A stretch of DNA of 64,000 nt from Fibrobacter sp. UBA4297 (lineage in GTDB: Bacteria > Fibrobacterota > Fibrobacteria > Fibrobacterales > Fibrobacteraceae): NCBI RefSeq assembly GCF_002394865.1, contig NZ_DGUZ01000019.1, forward strand, positions 205,448-269,447, written 5' to 3'. Shown one piece after another: positions 50,918-59,565 of the stretch. Position 1 is the first letter of the stretch. Each line of letters begins with the position of its first letter. The notes under the pieces were generated by a model. That model had not been told where the DNA came from. It did not search any database and saw only the letters and a list, made by a program, of their open reading frames with translations. The position numbers and the translations under genes are program-made.

Positions 50918-51637
50918 GTAATACACTTTCTGCGCTTCGAGCCAGCGTTCGTACAGGAACAAAGCAATAAAGTTCTTTCCATCGATAAACTGGTGAGCCG
51001 CTTCTTCGTAAGGCAAGACTTCCGTGCGAATCCATTCGTTCTCGTCGGTATAGGTCTGATTCTTGCCGTCCATCGCTTCGAGTTCTTCGCGCGTCACGCT
51101 ACGTTCAATCGCATAAAGGCGGATGCGTTCGTCCAAAAGCCCGCAACTTCCGGCAAAGCCATCGCTTTTACCCTTGTACCAGAAGTCCATCAAATCAATA
51201 AGTTCGGAATCCTTCGCCTTGATTTGAGCCTCTTCTTCAAGTTCCGAAAGCGCCACCTTGCGGAAATCGCCCGACCAGTCGAGAATCCCTGCCGGAATTT
51301 CAAGCGAAGCCGTTTCCGAAATAGCAAATCGCGGCTGGCGCACCAAGAGTAAATAGCGTTTGCCTTCGCAATGAAGCACGACAAGCACGCCCACGGCATG
51401 GCCTCGCACAAGCACAATTCCGTGCACAGGCTTACCGTCTGGCAAAAAAGCCGTCGCATTCAGCTTGATGAACAGCGGCTCATGACGTTTGCTAAAGTAA
51501 TCGACCGAAGCAAAATGCACCTTCGTAATATTGAACTTTTTCTCAGAAGCTTCAAGCCATTGTTTATAAATTTTACTTTCAAGAATAACGGGCTTATCTT
51601 CTTCGGCAATTTCAGCAGCAAAGGAATATTCAATCAT
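50915..51637 (-). CDS. Nudix hydrolase with altered Nudix box
   Basis: The 240-residue protein has the layout of ADP-sugar/ADP-ribose pyrophosphatases: LEIPAGILDW leads into a Nudix-like box, GDFRKVALSELEEEAQI. The metal-binding glutamates (Glu132, Glu135, Glu136 in ELEEEAQ) are retained. The first box Glu is Gly123, and the Arg of REUxEE is Ser131. It is therefore a variant box that may still bind metal. Substrate unknown. The first 60 residues do not resemble a known domain. It overlaps the upstream lipoprotein gene by four bases and so belongs to the minus-strand group 50915-54277. Confidence 0.78.
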   Translation of the reverse strand: MIEYSFAAEIAEEDKPVILESKIYKQWLEASEKKFNITKVHFASVDYFSKRHEPLFIKLNATAFLPDGKPVHGIVLVRGHAVGVLVVLHCEGKRYLLLVRQPRFAISETASLEIPAGILDWSGDFRKVALSELEEEAQIKAKDSELIDLMDFWYKGKSDGFAGSCGLLDERIRLYAIERSVTREELEAMDGKNQTYTDENEWIRTEVLPYEEAAHQFIDGKNFIALFLYERWLEAQKVYY

Positions 51638-52755
51638 TTCAACTCCGTCGAATCGGTGCGGAGCGTATCGTTTGCAACCGTCGCCGATTTCCAGATTTTA
51701 TATAAACTATCTACAGAGATTTTATCTTCGGATTCAACCACAAGGCTATCCGTAGAAATGTCGTACGCCACCCAGTCCTTCTTTGTCGCAGGGCCGCAAG
51801 AACGTTCCTCTTCATTTGGCACAAAGAGTTCGCGAATAAACATCATCCGTCCGCCATAATAAAGCGCCGAATGAACAAAGCGACTTACCGTAGCACAGGT
51901 AGGGACTTCTTCCACGTAATACGTACTCGTGTGCCAAACGGTATCAGGACGCTCCATCACCTTGCCCAAAGCAGTAGAATCCAGTTCCCACTTTGCATCA
52001 AGGCAATACGTGGAATCCGAAGAAGCGCAAGCGTAACGCACTGGAACAAGGGCTGTATCACTAGTCTTCCAGGAGGTCGGATAAACAGTGTCCGCGATAA
52101 CGGAATCGCACATATCTACACGCATCGTGCAATTTGCGCGAATCGTTCTCCAATGGAATATCTGCGGAGTCAGCGAATCCAAGACGCGCAAGACCGAGGG
52201 AGATTCTTTTGTCCGTAACGGCAGCGAACTAGGTTTTGCAAAAGCAGAATCGACATAAATAACGGATGTATCAAGTTCCAATTTCCCACGGCGCAACATG
52301 ATGGAATCCAAAAGCGAATCCGCATCGTTCTTTACGACTATTCTCGTGATATTCGAAGAAATTCCTTCGTTCGTCAACCTCTTAAATGTCGTGTCCGGGC
52401 GAAACATCGGAGATGGGCAATCCTCCGTATTAACCTTGATATTTACCTTGGGCGAAATGACGATGGCCGAATCTTCAAAAGTATAATTCAAGTCAATTGA
52501 CTTAAGCGAGCAATTCGAAAAAGACCAGATTTTTGAAAGCGTAATATAGAGCGTATCCGAAGTCAGATGAATCGCCCTACCAGAATCAAGCGTTGCGCCA
52601 AGAAAATAGCCATTACCCTCTACAGCCTGTCCATTTGGCATTACCGAAAGCGGGCCATCGCCATCCTGCGAGCACGAAGAAAATAACGCCATAAAAGACG
52701 ACATCAAAATGACAAGCATGTAGACAGGAAAATTACTTGCAAAAGGACGCTTCAT
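51634..52755 (-). CDS. Hypothetical lipoprotein
   Basis: The 373-residue protein has a long signal segment (VYMLVILMSSFMALFSSC, Cys28) followed by SQDGDGP, acidic like other lipoproteins of the window. The mature part is Ser/Asp/Thr-rich with many DSxxxxDS-like phrases and several Cys; it reads as repeated beta strands, but no family is recognised. It is placed between a degenerate LytM protein and a Nudix hydrolase in one probable operon (overlap of four bases with the latter; 10 bases to the former). Confidence 0.72.
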   Translation of the reverse strand: MKRPFASNFPVYMLVILMSSFMALFSSCSQDGDGPLSVMPNGQAVEGNGYFLGATLDSGRAIHLTSDTLYITLSKIWSFSNCSLKSIDLNYTFEDSAIVISPKVNIKVNTEDCPSPMFRPDTTFKRLTNEGISSNITRIVVKNDADSLLDSIMLRRGKLELDTSVIYVDSAFAKPSSLPLRTKESPSVLRVLDSLTPQIFHWRTIRANCTMRVDMCDSVIADTVYPTSWKTSDTALVPVRYACASSDSTYCLDAKWELDSTALGKVMERPDTVWHTSTYYVEEVPTCATVSRFVHSALYYGGRMMFIRELFVPNEEERSCGPATKKDWVAYDISTDSLVVESEDKISVDSLYKIWKSATVANDTLRTDSTELK

Positions 52756-52765
52756 ACGGGCTCAC

Positions 52766-53680
52766 TCAAAATGGCAAATTCTTTTTGAATATAGCAATTT
52801 GAGCAGAATCCACCGGGTGTGTTGCCTTATAGAAATCTTTCCAGCGCACGAACAATCCATTCTGGCGAACTGTCAAGAAGAAAGAGGAACTGTCCTGCGG
52901 CGAAAGGCGGCCGACGGCGTCTTTCACGCTGAGCGTCTTGCCGACTACAGGCGCCATTTTCCAGTAACCGATGCCAAACATGCGCGACGTTATGCCGTTT
53001 CCGTGGTTAAGTTCAACAAACATGCCCAAGGAATCGCGTCCAGCTTCAAGCACAATCCCCGGAAGCACCGGATAAATCGGGGCTTCGCCAAGTCCCTTGA
53101 ACAAATCGGCCGAAAGCAATTGCTCCAAACCTTCAAAGTCAAAGTTGTCTACAATCGCAAGCGCCGACCATCCCAGTGGGACATGCGGACACGGTCCCGG
53201 GAAAAGGCAGCCCGTCTTGCTCGAAATCCAGACCTTCGAGGAATCCTCGCGCATCATGTGCAAAAAGACATTGCGCGTCGAATCTTCAAGCACGACAAGA
53301 AGCGCATCGCCAAAGTCCTTCTTGGAGGCCACCCAATGAATTTTAGCCCCATCGTTTGCCAAATTTTTCACATAGCGCAAGAACGTATTCGGAAGTTCAA
53401 GCGAATCCGTCACAATCCATGAACACTGGGCATAATCGTTCTTCAGTTCAAACGGAGTTCCGTCATACGACGTGCAACCAGCAATCCAGTCTTCAACAAC
53501 TGGAGGTGCAGGCTCTTCGTTACCAGGGAGCGGGAGCATATCCACCAACTTGTGGAACCAGCCATTTGTATAGGCGGCAATAATCAATGCAAAGACTAAG
53601 ACAATCCTTATCAGCGGGAATTTGCGACGTTCCCGCCTCTTCCTTCGCTTTCCTTGATACTCAGAGAACTCTACAGCCAT
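52766..53680 (-). CDS. Membrane-anchored degenerate LytM/M23-like protein
   Basis: The 304-residue protein has a basic N-terminus (KRRKRRERRK), one membrane segment (about residues 23-41) and an extracytoplasmic region. The last 100 residues, with PGIVLEAGRDSLGMFVELNHGNG and GKTLSVKDAVGRLS, follow the strand pattern of M23 (LytM) domains, including the HGNG turn. The zinc ligands (HxxxD and HxH) are missing, so this would be a non-catalytic LytM-like protein, the kind that often activates cell-wall amidases. This assignment rests on pattern only. Its neighbours are a STAS protein and a lipoprotein. Confidence 0.6.
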   Translation of the reverse strand: MAVEFSEYQGKRRKRRERRKFPLIRIVLVFALIIAAYTNGWFHKLVDMLPLPGNEEPAPPVVEDWIAGCTSYDGTPFELKNDYAQCSWIVTDSLELPNTFLRYVKNLANDGAKIHWVASKKDFGDALLVVLEDSTRNVFLHMMREDSSKVWISSKTGCLFPGPCPHVPLGWSALAIVDNFDFEGLEQLLSADLFKGLGEAPIYPVLPGIVLEAGRDSLGMFVELNHGNGITSRMFGIGYWKMAPVVGKTLSVKDAVGRLSPQDSSSFFLTVRQNGLFVRWKDFYKATHPVDSAQIAIFKKNLPF

Positions 53681-53683
53681 TGG

Positions 53684-54277
53684 TTACAAGACCAGATAAG
53701 TCACGACAGCAACGACAACCAGCAAGAGCACGATTACCGCAACAAGCGAACCCTTCGAAGACGAAGATTCGTCCACAAGAGGGTTCTTGTCCAAAATTTT
53801 CGGTTCCGACACCGTTTTTTGCGGAGCGGGTTGAGGCGTCTGCGGAGCAGCTGAAGTTTCAACAGCTGCCGACGATTCCGAAATTTGCGGTTCCGCTTTC
53901 GCAGGTTCCTCTTGAACAAGCTTTTTCTGTTCCACCGGAACATAGGCCGCCATTTCTTCTTCACTCATGAAAATTCGAATATAGCGTTCAAGACCCACTT
54001 TCTTGAGGCTTTTAGCAAGGCACTCCCTATCGGCAAGAACAGCAAACGTTCCATTCCGCTTGGAAAGTTCCTGGTGGAACTGCATAAAGGCATTATACGC
54101 ATCGCTATAGACAAAATCAATGCCCGACAAATCAACACCGATAAACTTGACATCATCATTTTCCGCCATTACGGCACGGAAATTCGCCTTGAAAGATTCA
54201 GCATCGAAAGCTCCAATCGGATTGAGAGGAGCCGGAAGCACACGGAATAAACCCACACTTTTATTATCCATCATCAT
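53684..54277 (-). CDS. STAS domain protein with C-terminal membrane anchor
   Basis: The 197-residue protein begins with a STAS-like domain (about 8-105): DVKFIGVDLSGIDFVYSDAYNAFMQFHQEL has the conserved Ser-Asp region seen in anti-sigma factor antagonists (position of SpoIIAA Ser58), and LAKSLKKVGLERYIRIF follows. A Pro/Ala/Glu/Ser-rich linker (115-165) leads to a single C-terminal membrane segment (GSLVAVIVLLLVVVAVVTYL). A tail-anchored STAS protein would hold the domain at the inner face of the membrane. No kinase or phosphatase partner is adjacent. It lies four bases from the LytM-like gene. Confidence 0.72.
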   Translation of the reverse strand: MMMDNKSVGLFRVLPAPLNPIGAFDAESFKANFRAVMAENDDVKFIGVDLSGIDFVYSDAYNAFMQFHQELSKRNGTFAVLADRECLAKSLKKVGLERYIRIFMSEEEMAAYVPVEQKKLVQEEPAKAEPQISESSAAVETSAAPQTPQPAPQKTVSEPKILDKNPLVDESSSSKGSLVAVIVLLLVVVAVVTYLVL

Positions 54278-54351
54278 GACTAAAAATATAAGCTATTGAG
54301 CAAGCAAAGTAACACTCAAAATATCAAAAAAATTTAAAGAGTCTCCTTGCT

Positions 54352-55614
54352 TTATTCCAAAATTTCATCGTCGGTCTCAACAATCGAAGTCCGTGATTCC
54401 GAGGCTGCAGGCGATTCTTTCGTCGGAACTGTCGCAGGGGGTTCGTTCACCGGAATTGCGATTTCTTCCACCGGAGCACTAGGCGTTTCCGAAACGCGTT
54501 CCTCTACAAACTCTTCGACCGGATATTCTTCGGGCTCCTCCGTGACAAGCTTCTTCAATGCGTCGGTCTTATTTAAGCGCCCAGATTCTTTAGGCTTGTG
54601 GCCAAAGAGATACGGGCTAAAGTTTACGCTCACACGATGTACCGGAGAGAACACCGGATGCGATTCAAAGGCGTAATCCACTTCAAGGAAGTTTGCAATC
54701 GTAAGACCGGCACCCGCCGTCACGCTCTTGAATGTCGTAAAGCTACTTAAACCAACGCGCAACTTGAGGCCAAAGTCAAATGCGAATTCCACACCGCCAT
54801 GACCACCAGACAGCCAGTCTATCGGATTTTCCCAAATGCGCTTGCCGTTAGTGTCTGTCTCATAATCCAAATCTCTAGCTTCACGGTGGAAAAGCCCCGC
54901 ACTCTGCCAATAGAAATTGAATTTGCCATACAAATAGTTCACCGGCAAGCCATAGCTCAAGGCCACGTAAAACTCCGGTGAAGAATATTCAAACTCGCCC
55001 GATTCCCAAGACGTTGCCGACGAGGTCCAGCCCTTCAAGAGACCGGATACATAAAAATCGTCCTTGATCTGGTAACGAGCGCTAGCATCGCCACGGAAAC
55101 CCCAGCCACTTTGGTCTATATCACGATAAAGCACATGGAACGCAAGACCCAAGTCCAAGCGGTCTATAATGCGGCGGCCCCAGGCAACAGAAAACACCCA
55201 GTCGGCAATCGAAAGCGTATTGTAGTCCGAACCTTCCGGCAGCGGGTCCCCTTCATGGATGTAAGGAATGTCATCTGCACCAAATCTGGAGAATGAAACA
55301 CCTAAGCCCTGATTATCAGGGAGCGGAATCACCATCGATGCGTAATCGTACTTGGTGTCTTCGTAATATGCCGTATGCGAAAACGAAGCCCACATGTACT
55401 TGGCTTGAGAAAGCTGGTATGCATTCGTACCAAGCCCAAGATAATCACCTTCGACCGCTAAAGTCGCAGAACCCAAGGCCGCAGAACGCGCACCCGGTCC
55501 AATATCAAGAGTTGCATTCGCACCCACAACGCGGTCGGCAGCAAAAGAAGTCGACACAAGCGCGCAGGCAAGGAAACAAGTCCGCAGAGATATAATTTTT
55601 TTCAAAAAAGACAT
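54352..55614 (-). CDS. PorV/PorQ-like outer-membrane barrel protein
   Basis: The 420-residue protein has a signal peptide (ending SFAAD) and the opening LDIGPGARSAALGSATLAVEGD, GTNAYQLSQAKYMWASFSHTAYY, which is characteristic of the UPF0164/PorV-PorQ group of FadL-like barrels. In type IX secretion PorV carries substrates with C-terminal sorting domains to the attachment complex. The barrel ends near residue 335 (FSPYLFGHKP), and a tail of about 85 residues rich in Glu, Pro and Ser follows, which is not part of the usual fold. Two proteins with sorting-type C-termini (GH74 and CE6) are encoded in this window. Confidence 0.78.
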   Translation of the reverse strand: MSFLKKIISLRTCFLACALVSTSFAADRVVGANATLDIGPGARSAALGSATLAVEGDYLGLGTNAYQLSQAKYMWASFSHTAYYEDTKYDYASMVIPLPDNQGLGVSFSRFGADDIPYIHEGDPLPEGSDYNTLSIADWVFSVAWGRRIIDRLDLGLAFHVLYRDIDQSGWGFRGDASARYQIKDDFYVSGLLKGWTSSATSWESGEFEYSSPEFYVALSYGLPVNYLYGKFNFYWQSAGLFHREARDLDYETDTNGKRIWENPIDWLSGGHGGVEFAFDFGLKLRVGLSSFTTFKSVTAGAGLTIANFLEVDYAFESHPVFSPVHRVSVNFSPYLFGHKPKESGRLNKTDALKKLVTEEPEEYPVEEFVEERVSETPSAPVEEIAIPVNEPPATVPTKESPAASESRTSIVETDDEILE

Positions 55615-55664
55615 TTGGTGTCATCTAAAATAGATATTTTTCTTTTCGAAAATAAATCAAGGCC

Positions 55665-56561
55665 ATGCTTTTAGACGAATACATCCAAAATTTCCTGATA
55701 TACCTGCAAACCCAGCGCAGGTATTCCGAAAGAACGGTCATTACGTACCGAAAATCGCTAGAAAAATACCTCGCCACACTCACCGAAAGTGCGCCTCTCG
55801 AAGCGTTTTCCGAAACGAACGTCAAGAATTTTGTGTGGGACTTGAAAATCAAGCAAAAGCTTGCGCCTACAAGCATCTGCGAGCATCTCGCCGCATTAAA
55901 AAGTTTTGGCAAGTACCTCGTGCGTTCCAAAATTTTGCAGAAGAACCCCGCCGAAGCGGTCCCCATGCCCAAGCGCCCCAAGCGCCTCGTCGCATTTCTC
56001 GGTCAAAAGGACCTCGCCGAAGAGAAATTCCCTGAATTGCCTCAGAATCCGACGCTCCCGCAAGTCCGCGCACGTCTTTTGCTCGAACTCATTTACGGTT
56101 CGGGACTTCGAATTTCGGAATGCCAGAGTCTCTGTTGGAACCAATTACAAACAAAAGAAAGACTTGTCCGAGTGATTGGTAAAGGCAATAAAGAACGCAT
56201 TGTCCCGATTACAGACACGCTAATTTTCTGGCTCGAAAAATTCAGGGCTGCAGAAATTGAAGCGGGGCATACCCCAACAATTACAAGTTACGTGTTCTTA
56301 AACGAAAACGGAAAGCCTTACGACGTCCGCACACTCCGCAACGACATCCACGACCTGCTCCGTGAAATAGGCTGGGAAGGCAAGGCGAGCCCGCACGTTC
56401 TGCGCCATAGCTTCGCCACTCACCTGCTCGAAAACGGCGCCGAAATCATGAGCGTCAAGGAAATGCTCGGACACTCGAACATCTCAACAACGCAAATTTA
56501 CACGCATGTGAACGCCGAACGCCTCAAGCAGGCCTTCAAGAAAACGCACCCGCGCGCCTAG
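55665..56561 (+). CDS. Tyrosine recombinase (XerC/XerD type)
   Basis: The 298-residue site-specific recombinase has an N-terminal SAM-like domain (YIQNFLIYLQTQRRYSERTV) and the catalytic domain with IYGSGLRISE (first Arg), the GKGNKER Lys, HVLRHSFATHLLENG (His-x-x-Arg), MLGHSNISTTQIYTHV (His and the nucleophile Tyr). Length and order match XerC/XerD, which resolve chromosome dimers at dif. No dif-like site was recognised in the adjacent spacers. There are no other mobile genes near it, so a housekeeping role is more likely than an integrase. Confidence 0.92.
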   Translation: MLLDEYIQNFLIYLQTQRRYSERTVITYRKSLEKYLATLTESAPLEAFSETNVKNFVWDLKIKQKLAPTSICEHLAALKSFGKYLVRSKILQKNPAEAVPMPKRPKRLVAFLGQKDLAEEKFPELPQNPTLPQVRARLLLELIYGSGLRISECQSLCWNQLQTKERLVRVIGKGNKERIVPITDTLIFWLEKFRAAEIEAGHTPTITSYVFLNENGKPYDVRTLRNDIHDLLREIGWEGKASPHVLRHSFATHLLENGAEIMSVKEMLGHSNISTTQIYTHVNAERLKQAFKKTHPRA

Positions 56562-56569
56562 CCCTCTAA

Positions 56570-57691
56570 CTAAAAGAAACTTCCTTTAACGCCGACAGCA
56601 ATAGTCCACTGCTGGCCAATGTCACTCCAGTCCGGAGCGTTCCACTTCTTCATCGGCTTTTCGCTGTATTCATTCTTAGAATCTGCGCCACCCGCCTTAT
56701 CATGAATCGGGAGCGAAAACGCGAGGAACACCGGGAAGTCCGGATTCGAGAATTCCAAGCCGTACACGAGCGAAACAGACCAAGCCTGGTGATCCGGGTC
56801 CGGCCTCGGGTCGTAAATGCCTTCAGATTCAGAAGATATCCAAGCCACGCCAAGCGGGATCGAAAAATTCAAGCCAAACGACTGGACAATGCCCGAACGA
56901 CCACGATAACCATAAGCGACAGAACCACCAATAGACGGCGGAGTAAATGCGCCAAGGTCATTTTCGCCATACGGTTTGAAGCGGTAATTGAAACGGTCAC
57001 CATGTTTCTTGATATCCTTCCAATAGCTGTCGTTAAACTCATTTTCGCCCGAGAACAAGTGCATCGCAAACGGGTGCGTGTAACTCAAGCTATAAAGCCA
57101 GATGCCCTTGTCCGTATCGCGGCTGTAGTCCCATCCAAGCGTAAGCGAGTAAAGGCCACTCCCCTTCTGGAAACTGCTCGGCAAGATTTCCTTACCGCCA
57201 TCCTTACCGCGCTTGATATCATACTGCCCCGTCGGAATCGAAAGCGACGCCGAAAGCGATGCCGCACCGCCACTGCCAATCGTCTTCGAGAAATCGAACG
57301 AGATATCGCCAAGACCGCCCGTTGTGCGGTCCGTCGGAGTCTGGTTACTGCGATACTGAACTTCGCCCTGATGGCTCATGAACGGAATCGTCACACCAAC
57401 CTTTGTATCCCACGTCGGCTTAATCGAAAAATGCGGATTCACCGTAAGAGCCGAGAAATTCTGCCCCACATTGTACTTTGTAAAGACCTCCGCTTCGAGG
57501 ATTCCGCCCGAAACGCCTTGACCAATCCACTTGATACCATCGCCAGAACCGCCACCGGAACCGCCCGCACCGCAACCGCCAATAGACTCCCACGGAGTCG
57601 CAGGCGTCACAGGGGAATTAAAGCCTGCGTAAAAAGCAACCGCAACAAGTGCGACAAGAGAACATCCCTCAATCAAAAAATTCTTCTTCAT
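56570..57691 (-). CDS. Hypothetical outer-membrane barrel protein
   Basis: From ATG 57691 (GAGGTG seven bases upstream) the protein has 373 residues. A short signal-like segment (MKKNFLIEGCSLVALVAVAF) is followed by a Gly/Ser-rich stretch with two Cys, then by strands such as PHFSIKPTWDTKVGVTIPF, GGLGDISFDFSKTIG, LSASLSIPTGQYD, YSLTLGWDYS and AVGVKGSFF at the end, a pattern of a beta-barrel transport or phenol-pathway (MetA-like) outer-membrane protein. An alternative GTG at 57703 overlaps the stop of the next gene by four bases. Substrate unknown. Confidence 0.72.
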   Translation of the reverse strand: MKKNFLIEGCSLVALVAVAFYAGFNSPVTPATPWESIGGCGAGGSGGGSGDGIKWIGQGVSGGILEAEVFTKYNVGQNFSALTVNPHFSIKPTWDTKVGVTIPFMSHQGEVQYRSNQTPTDRTTGGLGDISFDFSKTIGSGGAASLSASLSIPTGQYDIKRGKDGGKEILPSSFQKGSGLYSLTLGWDYSRDTDKGIWLYSLSYTHPFAMHLFSGENEFNDSYWKDIKKHGDRFNYRFKPYGENDLGAFTPPSIGGSVAYGYRGRSGIVQSFGLNFSIPLGVAWISSESEGIYDPRPDPDHQAWSVSLVYGLEFSNPDFPVFLAFSLPIHDKAGGADSKNEYSEKPMKKWNAPDWSDIGQQWTIAVGVKGSFF

Positions 57692-57699
57692 ACAGCACC

Positions 57700-58896
57700 T
57701 CACGGAAGCTTAAGCAAATAAGCGTACTTATACCCCGTCGACAAGAACTTGCCATCGGGAGAACGTCCACCAATCATCGGGACCGGTGCAAGTTCAACAT
57801 TATCATCAACCCATTCCACCAGTTCACCCTTTGCTGCGCCCGTTTTCAAGCGAACTTCACGCATGACAGTGCGTCCGGCAGATCCGTCCTGAGACGAAGC
57901 ATTATCTAAATGGATTTTGTTGTAATATGACGTTTGCGTAAATTCCGTCCAAACCACAAATAGACGGCCATCCGATTCAAACCAGTGCGGCTGAGCCGGA
58001 TCCGACTTCATATCCTTCGTTCGTGGAATTTTGACAGCATCCGCATCCTTGGAAAGTTCCTGGATATAGGCTTCCCAAGTTTCTTCCGATTTAGTCATCA
58101 AGTTATACACGACAAAATTTCCATCCGGCGAAATCATCGGGCTTTCAACTTTCCAGTTACTGCGATCTGCAGGCTTTTTAAGCTTTATCGCCTTCGACTT
58201 TCCACCATTGGCATAATCGATAAATACGATATTTTGCGGGTCTCCATCCGAACCATCGGCATAAGTCAGGCGCACATTTTTTGTACCAAAGAAGCCTTCG
58301 ACAGTCGATACATCGCCATCATCTTCCACCTTTGCCGTAGGGTCAACCCACACATGCGGAGTCGCTTGTTCAATAATTCCCTTGTCATAGAACCAAAACT
58401 TTTTCTTATCCGCAGTACGGACTGCAAAAATGCCGTAATCCAAGACATCACCGCACGTTCCGTTTCCTTCAATACCCACACCACGCAATGCGACGATGAA
58501 ACCCGGATGGGTACTCCATTCTGGGTCCTGGAACTGGCATTCGCCATTGTCCTTGTCGATCATCAAGTACCATTTCACATTATTTGCGGTATCCGAAACG
58601 GTCAAACGGTCATGCTGCTTAACATCTGTAACGGGGAAATCAGCATCATGTTTATTGACTTTAATCTTGCTAAAGTTGAGCCAAAGCATAGAAGCCGGGA
58701 AATTGGCCGTATCTTGCGAGATGGACGGATTGCAGACTTGCTCACTTCCATTAACAGAGTATATGGTTCCCATTTCGGAACTATTTTGCTTTTTGGAATC
58801 GTCATCCAAAGATTCTGCCTCGAACGGCTCGGGGCTATAGCACGCCAAAAGCGCAAAGGTCGAAAGACCAAGGAGTAAAAGCTTCTTATTCATCAT
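57700..58896 (-). CDS. Beta-propeller lipoprotein (TolB/PD40-like)
   Basis: From ATG 58896 the protein has 398 residues with a lipobox (FALLAC, Cys19). Its second half has repeated strands such as ESPMISPDGNFVVYNLMTKS, PHWFESDGRLFVVWTEF and PMIGGRSPDGKFLSTGY, which match TolB/PD40 propeller repeats (SPDG signature). The role is unknown; such proteins often act as binding scaffolds in the periplasm or at the surface. It precedes the barrel protein gene with an overlap of four bases (or a nine-base gap, depending on the start chosen), so the two are coupled. Confidence 0.75.
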   Translation of the reverse strand: MMNKKLLLLGLSTFALLACYSPEPFEAESLDDDSKKQNSSEMGTIYSVNGSEQVCNPSISQDTANFPASMLWLNFSKIKVNKHDADFPVTDVKQHDRLTVSDTANNVKWYLMIDKDNGECQFQDPEWSTHPGFIVALRGVGIEGNGTCGDVLDYGIFAVRTADKKKFWFYDKGIIEQATPHVWVDPTAKVEDDGDVSTVEGFFGTKNVRLTYADGSDGDPQNIVFIDYANGGKSKAIKLKKPADRSNWKVESPMISPDGNFVVYNLMTKSEETWEAYIQELSKDADAVKIPRTKDMKSDPAQPHWFESDGRLFVVWTEFTQTSYYNKIHLDNASSQDGSAGRTVMREVRLKTGAAKGELVEWVDDNVELAPVPMIGGRSPDGKFLSTGYKYAYLLKLP

Positions 58897-58913
58897 CTTG
58901 TAATATAACAAGA

Positions 58914-59001
58914 ATTAGAACTTAGAGCTTAGAATTTAAATCTTAGAAAGGTTTTTAGAGCTTAAAACTATGATTTTGTACCAGTCAACTAAGTTCTAAG
59001 A
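58914..59001. repeat. Heptamer array H9, split halves
   Basis: ATTAGAA CTTAGAG CTTAGAA TTTAAAT CTTAGAA at 58914-58948 is followed at 58986-59001 by the complementary type ACTAAGT TCTAAGAG. The arrays fill the 113-bp gap between the DUF4416 and propeller genes. Confidence 0.7.
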
Positions 59002-59025
59002 GCGCAGCGGGCTAAGATCCGCCAA

Positions 59026-59562
59026 CTATACTCCCTTACGGGCTTTCTTGAACTTTTCGCGGATGAGCTGTAAATCGTGCTGGTAGGGGTTCCGCACAAA
59101 ATCGTCAAAAGCCCAAGCCGTCGGATGGAAAACGCCCTTCGCATACGTCAAAAGCATGTCAAGCCACACGCCCTTGCCCGCATAGAGCTTGAACGGACCG
59201 CGCTTGTAACTTGGGAGCACCACCTTATCCATGTCCATATAGCCGATGTCGATATTTACATGGCGCAGTTCCGGAGTTTCTGCCGAAGCGGTCGTAAGTT
59301 CCAGTGCGTTGCTACGTTCCTTTTCTTCGGCAATCGTCTCAGGCGGGATTTCCTTTTCGAACGAGATTACACCGCGATACAGGTTGTCGCCCATTTCAGG
59401 CTTGTAGTAATCCGTCTTGTCAAACGCAAAGAGGCGCCCTTTATGGCGAATCGGCCCCCAAGTCTTTTCCAGAAGTTCAATTACGTTCGGATCCCACTCG
59501 GAACCCGTTTGCAAAACAAATGCTATCAGTTGCGCATTTTCAGAAAATTGAGAAGCTTTCAT
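59026..59562 (-). CDS. DUF4416 family protein
   Basis: The 178-residue cytoplasmic protein matches the DUF4416 family: FDKTDYYKPEMGDNLYRGVISFEKEIPP, RHVNIDIGYMDMDKVVLPSYKR and GKGVWLDMLLTYAKGVFHPTAWAFDDF are the conserved blocks. Function of the family is unknown; members are short proteins spread among bacteria that include Deltaproteobacteria and Fibrobacterota. Its start lies three bases from the stop of the metzincin gene, so they probably share an mRNA. Confidence 0.8.
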   Translation of the reverse strand: MKASQFSENAQLIAFVLQTGSEWDPNVIELLEKTWGPIRHKGRLFAFDKTDYYKPEMGDNLYRGVISFEKEIPPETIAEEKERSNALELTTASAETPELRHVNIDIGYMDMDKVVLPSYKRGPFKLYAGKGVWLDMLLTYAKGVFHPTAWAFDDFVRNPYQHDLQLIREKFKKARKGV

Positions 59563-59565
59563 TTT

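Noticed and set aside
55665..56561. Integrase of a genomic island
   Set aside because: Its length and motifs match the chromosomal XerC/XerD type, and no tRNA-linked att site, phage or conjugation gene is near.
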